Source: Longicatena caecimuris
Lineage (GTDB): Bacteria > Bacillota_I > Bacilli_A > Erysipelotrichales > Erysipelotrichaceae
DNA: 64,000 bases
Reading direction: 5' to 3'
Assembly (NCBI RefSeq): GCF_004341945.1
Contig: NZ_SMBP01000008.1
Location: 52,837-116,836 of the forward strand
Below, in pieces: positions 15,590 to 23,936 of this stretch (positions are counted from its first letter, which is position 1; each line of letters starts with the position of its first letter). The notes beneath the pieces are model-generated. The model ran no database searches. It saw only the letters and a list, made by a program, of their open reading frames with translations, and was not told the origin of the DNA. The translations under genes were made by a program, and so were the position numbers.

Positions 15590-16546
15590 TTATTCAACAG
15601 ATGATTTTGTCAGAGCATCAATCAAAGCATTTGGATCAATATCACGTTTTTCCTTTTGAGCAACTTTTTCATAATCACGATTATAAATATCAAAATATTC
15701 ATGATATAAATATAAGGTATCTTCTGCCGTGATCTTGCCTCCAAATAAGCATTCCGGATGTGCTTTTAAAGTTTCTTCCGCTAATGGTTTGGCATCGCTG
15801 CTTTCTACCCAAGTTCCATTTGGACCGACAACACGCAAATCTTGATTGATATGATCATCTTTTCGACCATTGACATATACATACTTCTGCATCATCATCG
15901 GTATGTATTGTTCCTCCGCATACCAAGAAAGCTTGTAAGATTCAGATACGTAATCAAAATGCGCAGCTAAGATTTTAGCACTCGCTTTTGATAAGATGAA
16001 CCAAGGGCTGCCGATGCGATATACTTCTTCACTCTTACGGCGTATACCAAGCATGGAAAAGAAAGAACCGCTGGCTTTTGATAGGGAACGCAGAAAGTTA
16101 TTTCTAGGAAAATCTAAAGCATTGGTAAACGGATAATATTTCTTACTTTTTTTATTTAGGGCCACCTGATCATAATCGGCTGTGGCATCATAATAAAAAT
16201 CTTTTCCTTCATGTTCGCTTAGAAATGCAACAATTTCACTACGACTCTTTAAGGGCATCATGCCATCTGTTAAATTAATGAAATAATCGAAATCATCTTT
16301 TTCGATTGCTTCTTTCATTTGAATGATGGTTCCTCTTGCCAAAGAGAGATCTCCTTCTTGGGCATATTCTTGCGTGCGTGATACGTGTACACGTAAATAA
16401 TCTGTATATACAAAGGCTACTTTGTCTCTTAAATCGTTATCATTGATCATGATGAAGACATGATCACCTTGCTTAGTCAATTGATTGATCATTTCAATTA
16501 CTTCTTCATAATCACGGCTTGTATGTACCAGAAATGCTAATTTCAT
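15590..16546 (-). CDS. Core-2/I-branching-type glycosyltransferase (GT14)
   Basis: 318 residues from the ATG at 16546, which GGAGG precedes on the minus strand; the upstream Met at 16558 is inside that site. The N-terminus (KLAFLVHTSRD, then VFIMINDND) and the central INLTDGMMPLKS, SPWFILSK and SWYAEEQYIP segments match bacterial members of the Core-2/I-branching beta-1,6-N-acetylglucosaminyltransferase family. It probably adds a sugar to a cell-surface polysaccharide or glycolipid. It stands alone with its own terminator, not inside a capsule cluster, so the acceptor is unknown. Confidence 0.75.
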   Translation of the reverse strand: MKLAFLVHTSRDYEEVIEMINQLTKQGDHVFIMINDNDLRDKVAFVYTDYLRVHVSRTQEYAQEGDLSLARGTIIQMKEAIEKDDFDYFINLTDGMMPLKSRSEIVAFLSEHEGKDFYYDATADYDQVALNKKSKKYYPFTNALDFPRNNFLRSLSKASGSFFSMLGIRRKSEEVYRIGSPWFILSKASAKILAAHFDYVSESYKLSWYAEEQYIPMMMQKYVYVNGRKDDHINQDLRVVGPNGTWVESSDAKPLAEETLKAHPECLFGGKITAEDTLYLYHEYFDIYNRDYEKVAQKEKRDIDPNALIDALTKSSVE

Positions 16547-16677
16547 AGTATCCTCCATTCTGTAAGATGATAAATCATCCTGGGTGTTTTCATTATCTTC
16601 CTTATTATAGCATTGATATGTAAAAATGCGAAGTGATATTCGTCATCAATTGTATCCGTTTACAACGCATATAAAAA

Positions 16678-16703
16678 AGACAGATTGTTTAAAAAATCTG
16701 TCT
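16678..16703 (-). terminator. Terminator of the deoC operon
   Basis: On the minus strand AGACAGATT pairs with AATCTGTCT and is followed by TTTTTTATA, six bases after the stop at 16710. Confidence 0.75.
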
Positions 16704-16709
16704 ATTTAG

Positions 16710-17579
16710 CTATTTCAACCAGCCGAAATCTTTTAAACAGGCATCTACATTTTCTTCAAAGGTGCCAAAATGGATGCCGGCCTCTTCTATCTTTTGATGA
16801 TCGAGACGATAGTCACGGAAACGTTCTTTATAGCGTTCATGATCAGGTAAAATATAGCGATCGATAGTTTCTTCATCGAAGCCTAATTTACGAGCTACTA
16901 TTTTTGCTGACTCATAGGTGTTGTGGGTATTGGTATCCGAGATATGATAAATACCGGATGCCAGCTCCATGATGTTTGCAAATTGATCTGCCAGCTTCTG
17001 GGCATAGGTCATACCACGGATTTCATTTACGGTAAATTTTGTCGGCTGTTGATAGAACAGAGCATGCATAACGTTGCGTATGATGTTAGGACTTGCCTTA
17101 ATGCCGGGGCGATTCATGCCTAACATCCAAGAGAAACGAAGAATCAGATAATCTTCCAGATGGGAAGTGATATAGTTTTCACATTCCACTTTGTGCTGTC
17201 CATATTTTGTGATAGAGCACAAGCTGTCTTCTTCTTTAAATGGACCTGCACAAGTCTTAGCGTTAAAGCATTGTTCCGTACTGATAAAAAGTAAGCGAGC
17301 ATGTCGTTCTTGACAGATATCGGCAATAACTTTTGTGCTTTCCACATTCACCCGATAGGTGAGTTCAGGATAGTTCTCACAATCCGCTGTCTGTGCCATT
17401 GCTGCGGTATGGAATACATAATCGAATTCCTGCTTTTCAAACCAGGCTCTGACTGCATCCGGATCAGCAAAATCTGCATCTTTTCGCGTCATAGCCACCA
17501 CATCCATTGTGTTTTTTAAGGATTCTTTGACTAAAGAGGCAATAAAGCCATTGCCACCGGTAATAATGATTCTTTTCAT
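16710..17579 (-). CDS. RmlD-like NAD(P)-dependent sugar reductase/epimerase (extended SDR)
   Basis: 289 residues from the ATG at 17579, with AGAGGAT before it. The N-terminal IITGGNGFIASLV is the Rossmann GxxGxxG site, and YGQHK supplies the Tyr-x3-Lys catalytic pair of extended short-chain dehydrogenases. Overall it resembles dTDP-4-dehydrorhamnose reductase (RmlD/SDR), but no rml genes are nearby. It starts four bases after deoC, so the two are an operon. That context favours reduction or epimerisation of a small sugar or sugar phosphate in a catabolic route, rather than rhamnose biosynthesis; this is inference. Confidence 0.75.
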   Translation of the reverse strand: MKRIIITGGNGFIASLVKESLKNTMDVVAMTRKDADFADPDAVRAWFEKQEFDYVFHTAAMAQTADCENYPELTYRVNVESTKVIADICQERHARLLFISTEQCFNAKTCAGPFKEEDSLCSITKYGQHKVECENYITSHLEDYLILRFSWMLGMNRPGIKASPNIIRNVMHALFYQQPTKFTVNEIRGMTYAQKLADQFANIMELASGIYHISDTNTHNTYESAKIVARKLGFDEETIDRYILPDHERYKERFRDYRLDHQKIEEAGIHFGTFEENVDACLKDFGWLK

Positions 17580-17583
17580 GTGG

Positions 17584-18273
17584 TTATCCTCTTTCTTTTT
17601 TAAATTCATCTAAGATTTTTAATGAACTGCTCGTACCGATACGTTCTGCACCTGCTTCCAGCATTGCTTTGCATGTTGCCCAATCGCGAATGCCTCCGGC
17701 TGCTTTTACTTTCACTGCATCGCCTACGGTTTCTTTCATCAGTTTTACATCTTCTACACTAGCTCCTCCAGTACCGAAGCCGGTACTTGTTTTGATATAA
17801 TCCGGTTTCACTTTTTTAGCTATTTCCGCAAGCTTGCGAATTTCTTCTTTTTCTAAATAGCAGTTTTCAAATATAACTTTACATAAGATCCCATGTTTAT
17901 GACATACCTGTGTGATTTCACGCATTTCCCTTTCAAGATAATCCCAATGATGCATCTTTGCTTCTCCGATGTTGATGACATAATCAATTTCATCAGCACC
18001 ATCCGCAATTGCTTTCTGCGTTTCTAAAATCTTTGTCTCCAGTGTTGTCTGCCCTAAAGGAAAGGCGATGGCTGCTCCCACATGCACATCACTGTCCTTG
18101 AGTTGTTCTTTACAATAGGTTACCGGTGAAGCGTTGATGGCAACCATCGCGGCTCCGATTTCTTTCGCTTCACGGCAGAGTTTATCAAAATCCTCATGTG
18201 TTGCATAAGCCTTTAAAAAGGTGTGATCAAATACACTTGCAAGTGTTTTAGCGGTTAATTTTGTTGTGTCCAT
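17584..18273 (-). CDS. deoC: Deoxyribose-phosphate aldolase (DeoC/DERA family)
   Basis: 229 residues. The Schiff-base Lys lies in DYIKTSTGFGTGGA, the second active-site Lys in VKVKAAGGIRD, and the Asp in ADEIDYVINIG. The classical reaction splits deoxyribose 5-phosphate into acetaldehyde and glyceraldehyde 3-phosphate. Some positions differ from the usual family: VAINASPV replaces the common VCVNPxxV, and IAFPLG replaces IGFPxG. No other nucleoside genes (deoA, deoD, deoB) are here; instead it is paired with an RmlD-like reductase and lies divergent from a GntR/UTRA regulator. A different aldol substrate is possible. Confidence 0.85.
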   Translation of the reverse strand: MDTTKLTAKTLASVFDHTFLKAYATHEDFDKLCREAKEIGAAMVAINASPVTYCKEQLKDSDVHVGAAIAFPLGQTTLETKILETQKAIADGADEIDYVINIGEAKMHHWDYLEREMREITQVCHKHGILCKVIFENCYLEKEEIRKLAEIAKKVKPDYIKTSTGFGTGGASVEDVKLMKETVGDAVKVKAAGGIRDWATCKAMLEAGAERIGTSSSLKILDEFKKERG

Positions 18274-18290
18274 AACGATGTCCTCCTTTA

Positions 18291-18310
18291 ATGTAATTAC
18301 ATTATAACAT
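18291..18310. promoter_or_regulatory. Palindromes between deoC and its divergent GntR regulator
   Basis: ATGTAATTACAT (18291-18302) is a perfect 12-bp palindrome, followed directly by ATTATAACAT. On the minus strand this reads AATGTTATAAT, sharing the AATGTTATAA half-site found at 19329. It lies over the deoC ribosome binding site and promoter region. Confidence 0.55.
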
Positions 18311-18375
18311 TAAGATATTTTCATTGTCAAATAGAAAAAAATCCTTTATAATAAAAAGAGAAATGAGGCATGTAT

Positions 18376-19131
18376 ATGATCGATAAAAACCTACGGCAGC
18401 ATTTTCGCATTGCGAAAAATTCTCCTGTTCCATTATATTATCAGTTGAAATCGGCAATCTTGGAATTGTTTGAAAACGGCTATTATAAACCTGGTGATAA
18501 ATTACCGACAGAGGCAGAGTTTTGTGAACTCTTAGATATATCAAGACCAACGATTCGTCAGGCATTTGCGGAGTTAATACATGAAGGGTATATCACCAGA
18601 CAAAAAGCAAAAGGCACGTTTGTCTCGGTACCGAAAGTAGAAGGCAATTTCTTTATGAAATTAAGTAGTTATGACGAAGAGATGAAAAGCTTAGGTTTAG
18701 TGCCAAGCACAAAGGTGTTACAAAAAGAAACACTTCCGACACCGGAAGGTTGCCAATCATTATGGGAGAGTGAAACATCACTGTATTTAAAACGGCTGCG
18801 GTATGCTGATGAAAAGGAAATGGTCGTCGTGGAAACGTATGTGCCAAGTGCAGTATTTCCGGACATTGCCCAACATGATTTTGAAACATCTTCCCTTTAT
18901 CAGATTATGGAGGAAAGGTATCAATGTAAAATAGCTTATGTTGATCGTGTGGTAGAAACACGTTTGGCAGATGAAGAGATCCAGTCATTGTTGCATATGG
19001 AACAGCCGGCAGTAATCTTGTATGTAAAAACAAAGGCATATACGGCGGATGATCGGTGTGTGGAATATTCCACGGCATATTATCATGGAGAACGTAATAC
19101 CTTTAAAATGCGTCTTATTCAACAGGGGTAA
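18376..19131 (+). CDS. GntR-family regulator with UTRA domain (HutC subfamily)
   Basis: 251 residues from the ATG at 18376, chosen for its 7-base spacing from GAGG; the ATG at 18370 is too close. Residues about 15-80 are the GntR winged helix (PVPLYYQLKSAI, DKLPTEAEFCELLDISRPTIRQAF, GTFV). Residues about 95-245 are a UTRA ligand domain of the HutC type, with LKRLRYAD and VVVETYVP. Such proteins bind sugar phosphates or similar effectors. It is divergent from deoC and upstream of the cupin isomerase operon, and is the likely reader of the palindromes at 18291, 19331 and 9869. Confidence 0.85.
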   Translation: MIDKNLRQHFRIAKNSPVPLYYQLKSAILELFENGYYKPGDKLPTEAEFCELLDISRPTIRQAFAELIHEGYITRQKAKGTFVSVPKVEGNFFMKLSSYDEEMKSLGLVPSTKVLQKETLPTPEGCQSLWESETSLYLKRLRYADEKEMVVVETYVPSAVFPDIAQHDFETSSLYQIMEERYQCKIAYVDRVVETRLADEEIQSLLHMEQPAVILYVKTKAYTADDRCVEYSTAYYHGERNTFKMRLIQQG

Positions 19132-19136
19132 TTCAG

Positions 19137-19169
19137 AAGCTCTTCTATTTGCAGGATGGAAGAGCTTTT
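19137..19169 (+). terminator. Terminator of the GntR gene
   Basis: AAGCTCTTC (19137-19145) pairs with GAAGAGCTT (19159-19167), followed by TTCGCTTT. Confidence 0.7.
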
Positions 19170-19233
19170 CGCTTTATGCGCATACCATAGCTTTTTTATG
19201 GATTTCCTATGAAAAAAGATCGAAAAGATAGGT

Positions 19234-19268
19234 CAATTCCATGGAATTGGTATAACGAATTTCGGAAA
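19234..19268. promoter_or_regulatory. Two adjacent palindromes upstream of the cupin isomerase promoter
   Basis: CAATTCCATGGAATTG (19234-19249) is a perfect 16-bp palindrome. A few bases on, AATTTC-G-GAAATT is a 13-base palindrome within 19255-19268. Both end shortly upstream of the -35 box at 19283, the position of an activator site. The AATTCC half-site also occurs in the DeoR promoter at 3723. Confidence 0.5.
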
Positions 19269-19282
19269 TTTCAGCACTTTTA

Positions 19283-19311
19283 TTGACATTTATTCAGTGG
19301 TTTACTAGAAT
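19283..19311 (+). promoter_or_regulatory. Promoter of the cupin isomerase operon
   Basis: A consensus TTGACA (19283-19288), a 17-bp spacer and TAGAAT (19306-19311). Confidence 0.75.
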
Positions 19312-19330
19312 AAAATCAAGCAAGATATAA

Positions 19331-19340
19331 TGTTATAACA
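19331..19340. promoter_or_regulatory. Operator-like palindrome downstream of the promoter
   Basis: TGTTATAACA lies about 13 bases after the expected transcription start and directly before the AGGAGG site, a repressor position. It is the exact core of the 18-bp palindrome at 9869-9886. Confidence 0.55.
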
Positions 19341-19355
19341 ATTAGGAGGAAAGAT

Positions 19356-20132
19356 ATGGAATTTGACCCTGGATTTGCCATCCATATGGAGGAAGAAACA
19401 CTAACGTTTTCCTATGGCGATGGCGCATTTGGACCGATTTGTGAAAAGCGACATCTTAATGATATTCGTTCTTCATTGGCGGATGCAGATGCGGATGGAC
19501 CGGATGTTTTATACAGTATAGCTATGGATGTCGGTATGGAAAAGGATCGCGAAGCGATTGTACAGCGCAATCTTTTATATGGTGCAGTTGCGTATGCGAA
19601 AGGAAGGATCGGGAAGGAACCTGTCCGCTCACAAGGACATATTCATGCGATATCCCCTTCTTGTAATGCATCCACCTGTGAGGTTTATGAAATATGGAGC
19701 GGTGAGGCGTATATTTATATGCAGCAGTATGGCGGTGATGATGCCGGAAATTGTTATGCCGTACATGCCAAAGCGGGTGATGTTGTCATCGTGCCACCGG
19801 GTTGGGTGCATGCGACGGTGAATGCGAATATTCATGAGAACATGAGCTTTGGGGCATGGTGTGTCAGAGATTATGGCTTTGCATATCAGGAAGTGCGTGA
19901 ACACAATGGTATTGCTTTTTTCCCACTGGCGGATGAAGCGGGTAATATTACCTGGGAAATGAATCCTAGCTACAGCCAAGGAAACCTTACCATTTGTGAG
20001 GCCAAAGAATATCCACAATTTGGTATTGAAAAAGGAAAACCGATTTACACGCAGTTTCAGGAGAATCCGGATAAATTCTTATTTGTCGCACATCCTGAAA
20101 TAAAGAAAAAGGAATGGGAGGAACTTGTATGA
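19356..20132 (+). CDS. Cupin-type sugar-phosphate isomerase (archaeal-type GPI family), first copy
   Basis: 258 residues. The cupin metal site is visible as QGHIHAI...CEVYEIWSGEAYI (His, His, Glu), with the later His in PPGWVHATVN. This is the pattern of the archaeal/cupin glucose-6-phosphate isomerase family, which interconverts glucose 6-phosphate and fructose 6-phosphate or epimerises related aldoses. It overlaps by four bases with a second member of the same family and leads a three-gene operon with a long PMI. Two cupins plus a PMI suggest isomerisation of an unusual hexose or a heteromeric enzyme. The true substrate is unknown. Confidence 0.75.
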   Translation: MEFDPGFAIHMEEETLTFSYGDGAFGPICEKRHLNDIRSSLADADADGPDVLYSIAMDVGMEKDREAIVQRNLLYGAVAYAKGRIGKEPVRSQGHIHAISPSCNASTCEVYEIWSGEAYIYMQQYGGDDAGNCYAVHAKAGDVVIVPPGWVHATVNANIHENMSFGAWCVRDYGFAYQEVREHNGIAFFPLADEAGNITWEMNPSYSQGNLTICEAKEYPQFGIEKGKPIYTQFQENPDKFLFVAHPEIKKKEWEELV

Positions 20133-20677
20133 AGGTAGTAAAAGCACCGGTAACATTCGATATACATTCTGTAATGGAAGGAAGTGATGTTGCGGTTGGC
20201 ACGAAACGGTATAAGGATGCCAAATCCTTCTTTGCCAAAGAAGGTGATTTGGATGAAAACACAGTAATGTATGATGTATATTCCTACACAAAAGGTGATG
20301 CCAAGCGGGGCAATTTAAACTGGGGACTGACCGTGTTACATCCACTTTGTGTAGCAGGAGAATGCAATATGACACGCGGACATTGGCATGAAGATCGTGA
20401 CTGTGCGGAATTTTATTTCGGTGTCAGTGGAAAAGGATTGTTAATGTTGATGGATGAAGAAGGAAATACTTGGGCAGAAGAAGTGTCTGAGGGAAGCCTG
20501 CATCACATTGACGGTCATCTTGCACATCGTCTGATCAATACAGGGGATGAGGATATGAAAGTGGCTGCCTGCTGGGGTTGTGATGCCGGACATGATTATG
20601 CAGCGGTAGATGCGATGCCATTCGGCTATCGCGTAATGAAGGAAAAAGGAAAACTGGTATTTGTGAGAGGAGAATAA
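20129..20677 (+). CDS. Cupin-type sugar-phosphate isomerase (GPI family), second copy
   Basis: 182 residues from the ATG at 20129, which shares ATGA with the preceding stop and follows GGGAGGAAC; the reading from 20114 is rejected. The motif NMTRGHWHEDRDCAEFYFGVSGKGLLLM-like (two His and a Glu) and the later LAHRLINTGD are close to classical cupin glucose-6-phosphate isomerase, more so than in the first copy. It is the middle gene of the operon, two bases before the long PMI. Confidence 0.78.
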   Translation: MKVVKAPVTFDIHSVMEGSDVAVGTKRYKDAKSFFAKEGDLDENTVMYDVYSYTKGDAKRGNLNWGLTVLHPLCVAGECNMTRGHWHEDRDCAEFYFGVSGKGLLMLMDEEGNTWAEEVSEGSLHHIDGHLAHRLINTGDEDMKVAACWGCDAGHDYAAVDAMPFGYRVMKEKGKLVFVRGE

Positions 20678-20679
20678 GA

Positions 20680-22419
20680 ATGAAAAGCAATTACAACAAA
20701 TTCCCGACAACGTATATAGAGGGATATGATGACAGCGCATGGGCTGGTTATGCGCGTATTTTGGATGAATTGAAAAAACACTGCAATACAGGACGTCATG
20801 TACTGGTTGCTGATGTGTATCCGGGGGTATTTGATGATGAAATTCTGCCGGAATTAATGAAACTGCATCCAGCATTAGTAATTAATATGATAGATCTTTT
20901 TAAAGAAGAAAAAACCATCAGTGAACAATTGAAATATCATATAACGGATGATCGTGTCTTTGGTAAGATGTATTATGGAGATGTCATTGATTTTATTGAT
21001 TTGACGAAACTGGAAGAGGCAAAGCAACAGGTTATGGCATGTGATGGTTTGGTTTTGCTTTATGGTTTTGGAGCTGCTTTGGTACATCCAGGGGATACTC
21101 TGGTTTATTTCGATATGGCTCGCTGGGAAATTCAAATGCGTTATCGCGCAGGCATGGGCAATTATAAATGCAGCAATTATGATGAAGATCCATTGCGTAA
21201 AAATAAACGTGGCTTCTTTATTGAATGGCGTATTGCGGATAAGCATAAAGCATCTTTATTTGAACGAATGGACTATGTATGCGATACAAATAAAAAGATG
21301 GAGCCAAAGATGATCAGTGGCGATGCCTTCCGCAGTGCATTACAACAGATCGCAAAACAGCCATTCCGTACAGTCCCATATTTTGATCCAGGTGTATGGG
21401 GAGGCCAGTGGATGAAAGAGGTTTGTGACCTTGATCGTTCCAAACAAAATTTCGCCTGGAGCTTTGATGGCGTACCGGAAGAGAACTCTTTATATTTAGG
21501 ATTTCATGACATTACGGTAGAAATCCCAGCTATGGATTTGGTATTATACCAGCCAAAACCATTATTGGGAGCACAGGTATTCGCACGTTTTGGGGCAGAA
21601 TTTCCAATTCGTTTTGACTTCTTAGACACCATGGGCGGACAGAATTTAAGTCTTCAGGTACATCCACTGACAGAATATATTAAAAAACAATTCGGTATGA
21701 CTTACACACAGGATGAAAGCTATTATATTTTAGATGCAGAAGATGATGCTGTCGTATATCTTGGGTTAAAAGAAGGTATTCAAAAGGATGAAATGATTCA
21801 AGATTTGCGTAAAGCGAATCAGGGCGAAATGTCCTTTGATGCAGAAAAATATATTAATAAATTTCCGGCAAAGAAGCATGACCATTTCTTAATCCCGGCA
21901 GGTACTTGCCATTGTTCTGGAAGTAATGCAATGGTTTTGGAAATCAGTGCTACACCATATATTTTTACCTTTAAATTATGGGATTGGGATCGTTTAGGTT
22001 TAGATGGCCGTCCACGTCCGGTGCATATCGAACATGGAAAAGAAGTCATTCAGTGGGACCGTACGACACCATGGGTAGAAAAGAATTTAGTAAATGCGAT
22101 TTATGAAGTATCACGTGGTGAACATTATGTGGAAGAACATACCGGTCTTCATGAATTGGAATTTATCGAAACCAGACGTTATTGGATGGATGATGTAACG
22201 CATCACACTACCGATGATGGGGTGCATATGCTGAATCTGGTAGAAGGAAGAGAAGCAGTCATTGAAAGTCCAACGAATGCTTTTGCGCCATTTGTTGTTC
22301 ATTATGCGGAAACCTTCATCATTCCAGCAAGTGTCGGGGAATATACGATTCGCCCATATGGAGAATCTCAAGGTAAGAAAATCGGTGTTCTGAAAGCTTA
22401 CGTAAGAAAATTTTCCTAA
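20680..22419 (+). CDS. Long class I mannose-6-phosphate isomerase with a degenerate kinase-like N-terminal domain
   Basis: 579 residues, nearly twice the usual PMI length. The C-terminal part from about residue 235 shows PMI features: DPGVWGGQW, SLQVHPLTEY (Gln and His zinc ligands), ESYYILDAEDD (Glu), PAGTCHCSG (His) and a Trp-Asp-Trp-Asp segment. The N-terminal 230 residues resemble the nucleotide-kinase-like domain known from long PMIs, but where a P-loop would be there is VADVYPGVFDDE with no GxxxxGKS, so ATP binding looks lost. It probably interconverts an aldose and ketose 6-phosphate; operon context with two cupin isomerases is unusual. Confidence 0.75.
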   Translation: MKSNYNKFPTTYIEGYDDSAWAGYARILDELKKHCNTGRHVLVADVYPGVFDDEILPELMKLHPALVINMIDLFKEEKTISEQLKYHITDDRVFGKMYYGDVIDFIDLTKLEEAKQQVMACDGLVLLYGFGAALVHPGDTLVYFDMARWEIQMRYRAGMGNYKCSNYDEDPLRKNKRGFFIEWRIADKHKASLFERMDYVCDTNKKMEPKMISGDAFRSALQQIAKQPFRTVPYFDPGVWGGQWMKEVCDLDRSKQNFAWSFDGVPEENSLYLGFHDITVEIPAMDLVLYQPKPLLGAQVFARFGAEFPIRFDFLDTMGGQNLSLQVHPLTEYIKKQFGMTYTQDESYYILDAEDDAVVYLGLKEGIQKDEMIQDLRKANQGEMSFDAEKYINKFPAKKHDHFLIPAGTCHCSGSNAMVLEISATPYIFTFKLWDWDRLGLDGRPRPVHIEHGKEVIQWDRTTPWVEKNLVNAIYEVSRGEHYVEEHTGLHELEFIETRRYWMDDVTHHTTDDGVHMLNLVEGREAVIESPTNAFAPFVVHYAETFIIPASVGEYTIRPYGESQGKKIGVLKAYVRKFS

Positions 22420-22436
22420 AATAAAATAAGACATGC

Positions 22437-22442
22437 TATAAT
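22437..22442 (+). promoter_or_regulatory. -10 box before the second GntR gene
   Basis: A consensus TATAAT lies just after the PMI stop and 21 bases before the ATG. No clear -35 box was found, so the gene may be read partly from the upstream operon. Confidence 0.4.
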
Positions 22443-22462
22443 GGATTCACGGAGGTGAGTTC

Positions 22463-23194
22463 ATGGAGCAACTCGATTTTAACAAAGGTGCAATTCCTCT
22501 GTATATTCAAATTAAAAAAATTATTAAGGATAAAATCTTATCCAATGAATATGCCCCAGGAGATGCCATTCCAAGTGAGGCGCAGCTGCAAAAACGCTTT
22601 GGTGTATCACGCATCACGGCAAGACAGGCGATTGCCCAATTGGAAACGGAAGGACTGGTAGAACGTGCCAGAGGAAAGGGCACAAGAGTCATATTCCAGA
22701 ATAAGATTGAAGAAGAACTGATTGGTATCAAAAGCTTTACGAATGAAATGCTGGAAAGAGGAATTACGCCTGGCACTAGCTATGTGCATATTGAAATGAC
22801 CGTAGCAGATAAAGAAGTGGCAGAGGTATTTCATTGTCCTTTGCAGGAACAAGTATATCGTCTGTCCCGTGTACGTACTGGAGATGGGGCACCAATGGTT
22901 TACTTCATCAGCTATTTTTCTAAGGACCGCAATCTGCCTTTAGATGATACCCGCTATCAGGGCAGTATGTATGCATTGCTGGATGAACTTCACATAAACA
23001 AGCCATCACGTAGTAAGGAAAGCTTTTATGCCGTAACAGCGACGAAGGAAATTGCCGAAAAGCTAGAAATGAAAAAAGGCGAGGCCTTACTGGTGCGTAA
23101 GCGTGTATCTTATGATCATGATGGACGTGTGTTAGAATATACGGTTTCCTATTATCCAGGAGATCGTTATTCCTATACGATAGAATTACAATAA
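22463..23194 (+). CDS. GntR-family regulator with UTRA domain, second copy
   Basis: 243 residues, preceded by GGAGGTGA. The GntR winged helix (IPLYIQIKKIIKDKIL, DAIPSEAQLQKRFGVSRITARQAIAQLE, GKGTRV) is followed by a UTRA domain (VYRLSRVRTGDGAPMVYF and the C-terminal EYTVSYYPGDRYSY). This is the HutC/NagR-like subfamily. It lies 43 bases after the long PMI, so it probably controls the isomerase operon, alone or with the paralogue at 18376-19131. Confidence 0.85.
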   Translation: MEQLDFNKGAIPLYIQIKKIIKDKILSNEYAPGDAIPSEAQLQKRFGVSRITARQAIAQLETEGLVERARGKGTRVIFQNKIEEELIGIKSFTNEMLERGITPGTSYVHIEMTVADKEVAEVFHCPLQEQVYRLSRVRTGDGAPMVYFISYFSKDRNLPLDDTRYQGSMYALLDELHINKPSRSKESFYAVTATKEIAEKLEMKKGEALLVRKRVSYDHDGRVLEYTVSYYPGDRYSYTIELQ

Positions 23195-23219
23195 GACTCG
23201 AATCTATGTTCGGGTCTTT
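23193..23219 (+). terminator. Terminator of the isomerase/GntR region
   Basis: AAGACTCGAA (23193-23202) pairs with TTCGGGTCTT (23209-23218) with one G-U pair. Confidence 0.7.
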
Positions 23220-23284
23220 CCTTATATTTTAGGTAACATGCCATTGTAAAGAATACATATGAAATAGATAAGGAGGAGATGCAG

Positions 23285-23890
23285 ATGACAACGTTAGATA
23301 AAACGATACCTTATTATCCGGTATTAATGGAACTAACAGAACTACCGGAAAAGATGGAATACCGTTTGGCAGAAGGATATCGAGTCATACCTTTTGATGC
23401 GCGTTATAGTCAAGATTGGGTGCGCTTGCATGTGGCATTAGGTCAGTTAGCGAATTTTGCACAGGGAATGCAATATTTTAAGGAAACATTTTTATCACAG
23501 CCGGAAAAAGTGAAGAAACAAATGCTACTAGTCGTTGATGAAAACGGAAGGCTTGCCGGTACAAGCTCTGTATGGGAAGGCGAGCATTTTGGTCATACAC
23601 GAATGCGTGTGCATTGGGTAGGTGTAGATGAGCATCATCAAAGAAAAGGGATAGCTAAGGCATTAATGATTGAAACGATTCGGTTTTATGCCTCTATGCA
23701 GGTAACAGAACCTCTGTATTTAACTACGCAAACAAACAGTTATGTGGCAATTGCCATGTATTTGCGATTAGGTTTTACACCTTATAAAAAAGCAATGCCC
23801 GTAAACTTTCAAGCAGATCCCAAAACATTTGAAAAAGATACGGCATTGGCTTGGAAACTCATCATGGATAAGATTGCCGAAATAGCCTAA
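23285..23890 (+). CDS. GNAT-family N-acetyltransferase
   Basis: 201 residues from the ATG at 23285, eight bases after AGGAGG. The C-terminal half contains the acetyl-CoA motif VGVDEHHQRKGIAKALM and the later NSYVAIAMYLRLGFTPY, typical of GNAT enzymes. The acceptor is unknown. It is monocistronic between two terminators. Confidence 0.8.
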   Translation: MTTLDKTIPYYPVLMELTELPEKMEYRLAEGYRVIPFDARYSQDWVRLHVALGQLANFAQGMQYFKETFLSQPEKVKKQMLLVVDENGRLAGTSSVWEGEHFGHTRMRVHWVGVDEHHQRKGIAKALMIETIRFYASMQVTEPLYLTTQTNSYVAIAMYLRLGFTPYKKAMPVNFQADPKTFEKDTALAWKLIMDKIAEIA

Positions 23891-23899
23891 AACAATAAA

Positions 23900-23936
23900 A
23901 AAAGAAAATCACACTCGATGATTTTCTTTTTTTACA
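23900..23936. terminator. Bidirectional terminator between GNAT and EAL genes
   Basis: AAAGAAAATCA pairs with TGATTTTCTTT around a 7-base loop, with A- and T-runs on both sides. It serves the plus-strand GNAT gene and the minus-strand EAL gene. Confidence 0.75.
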
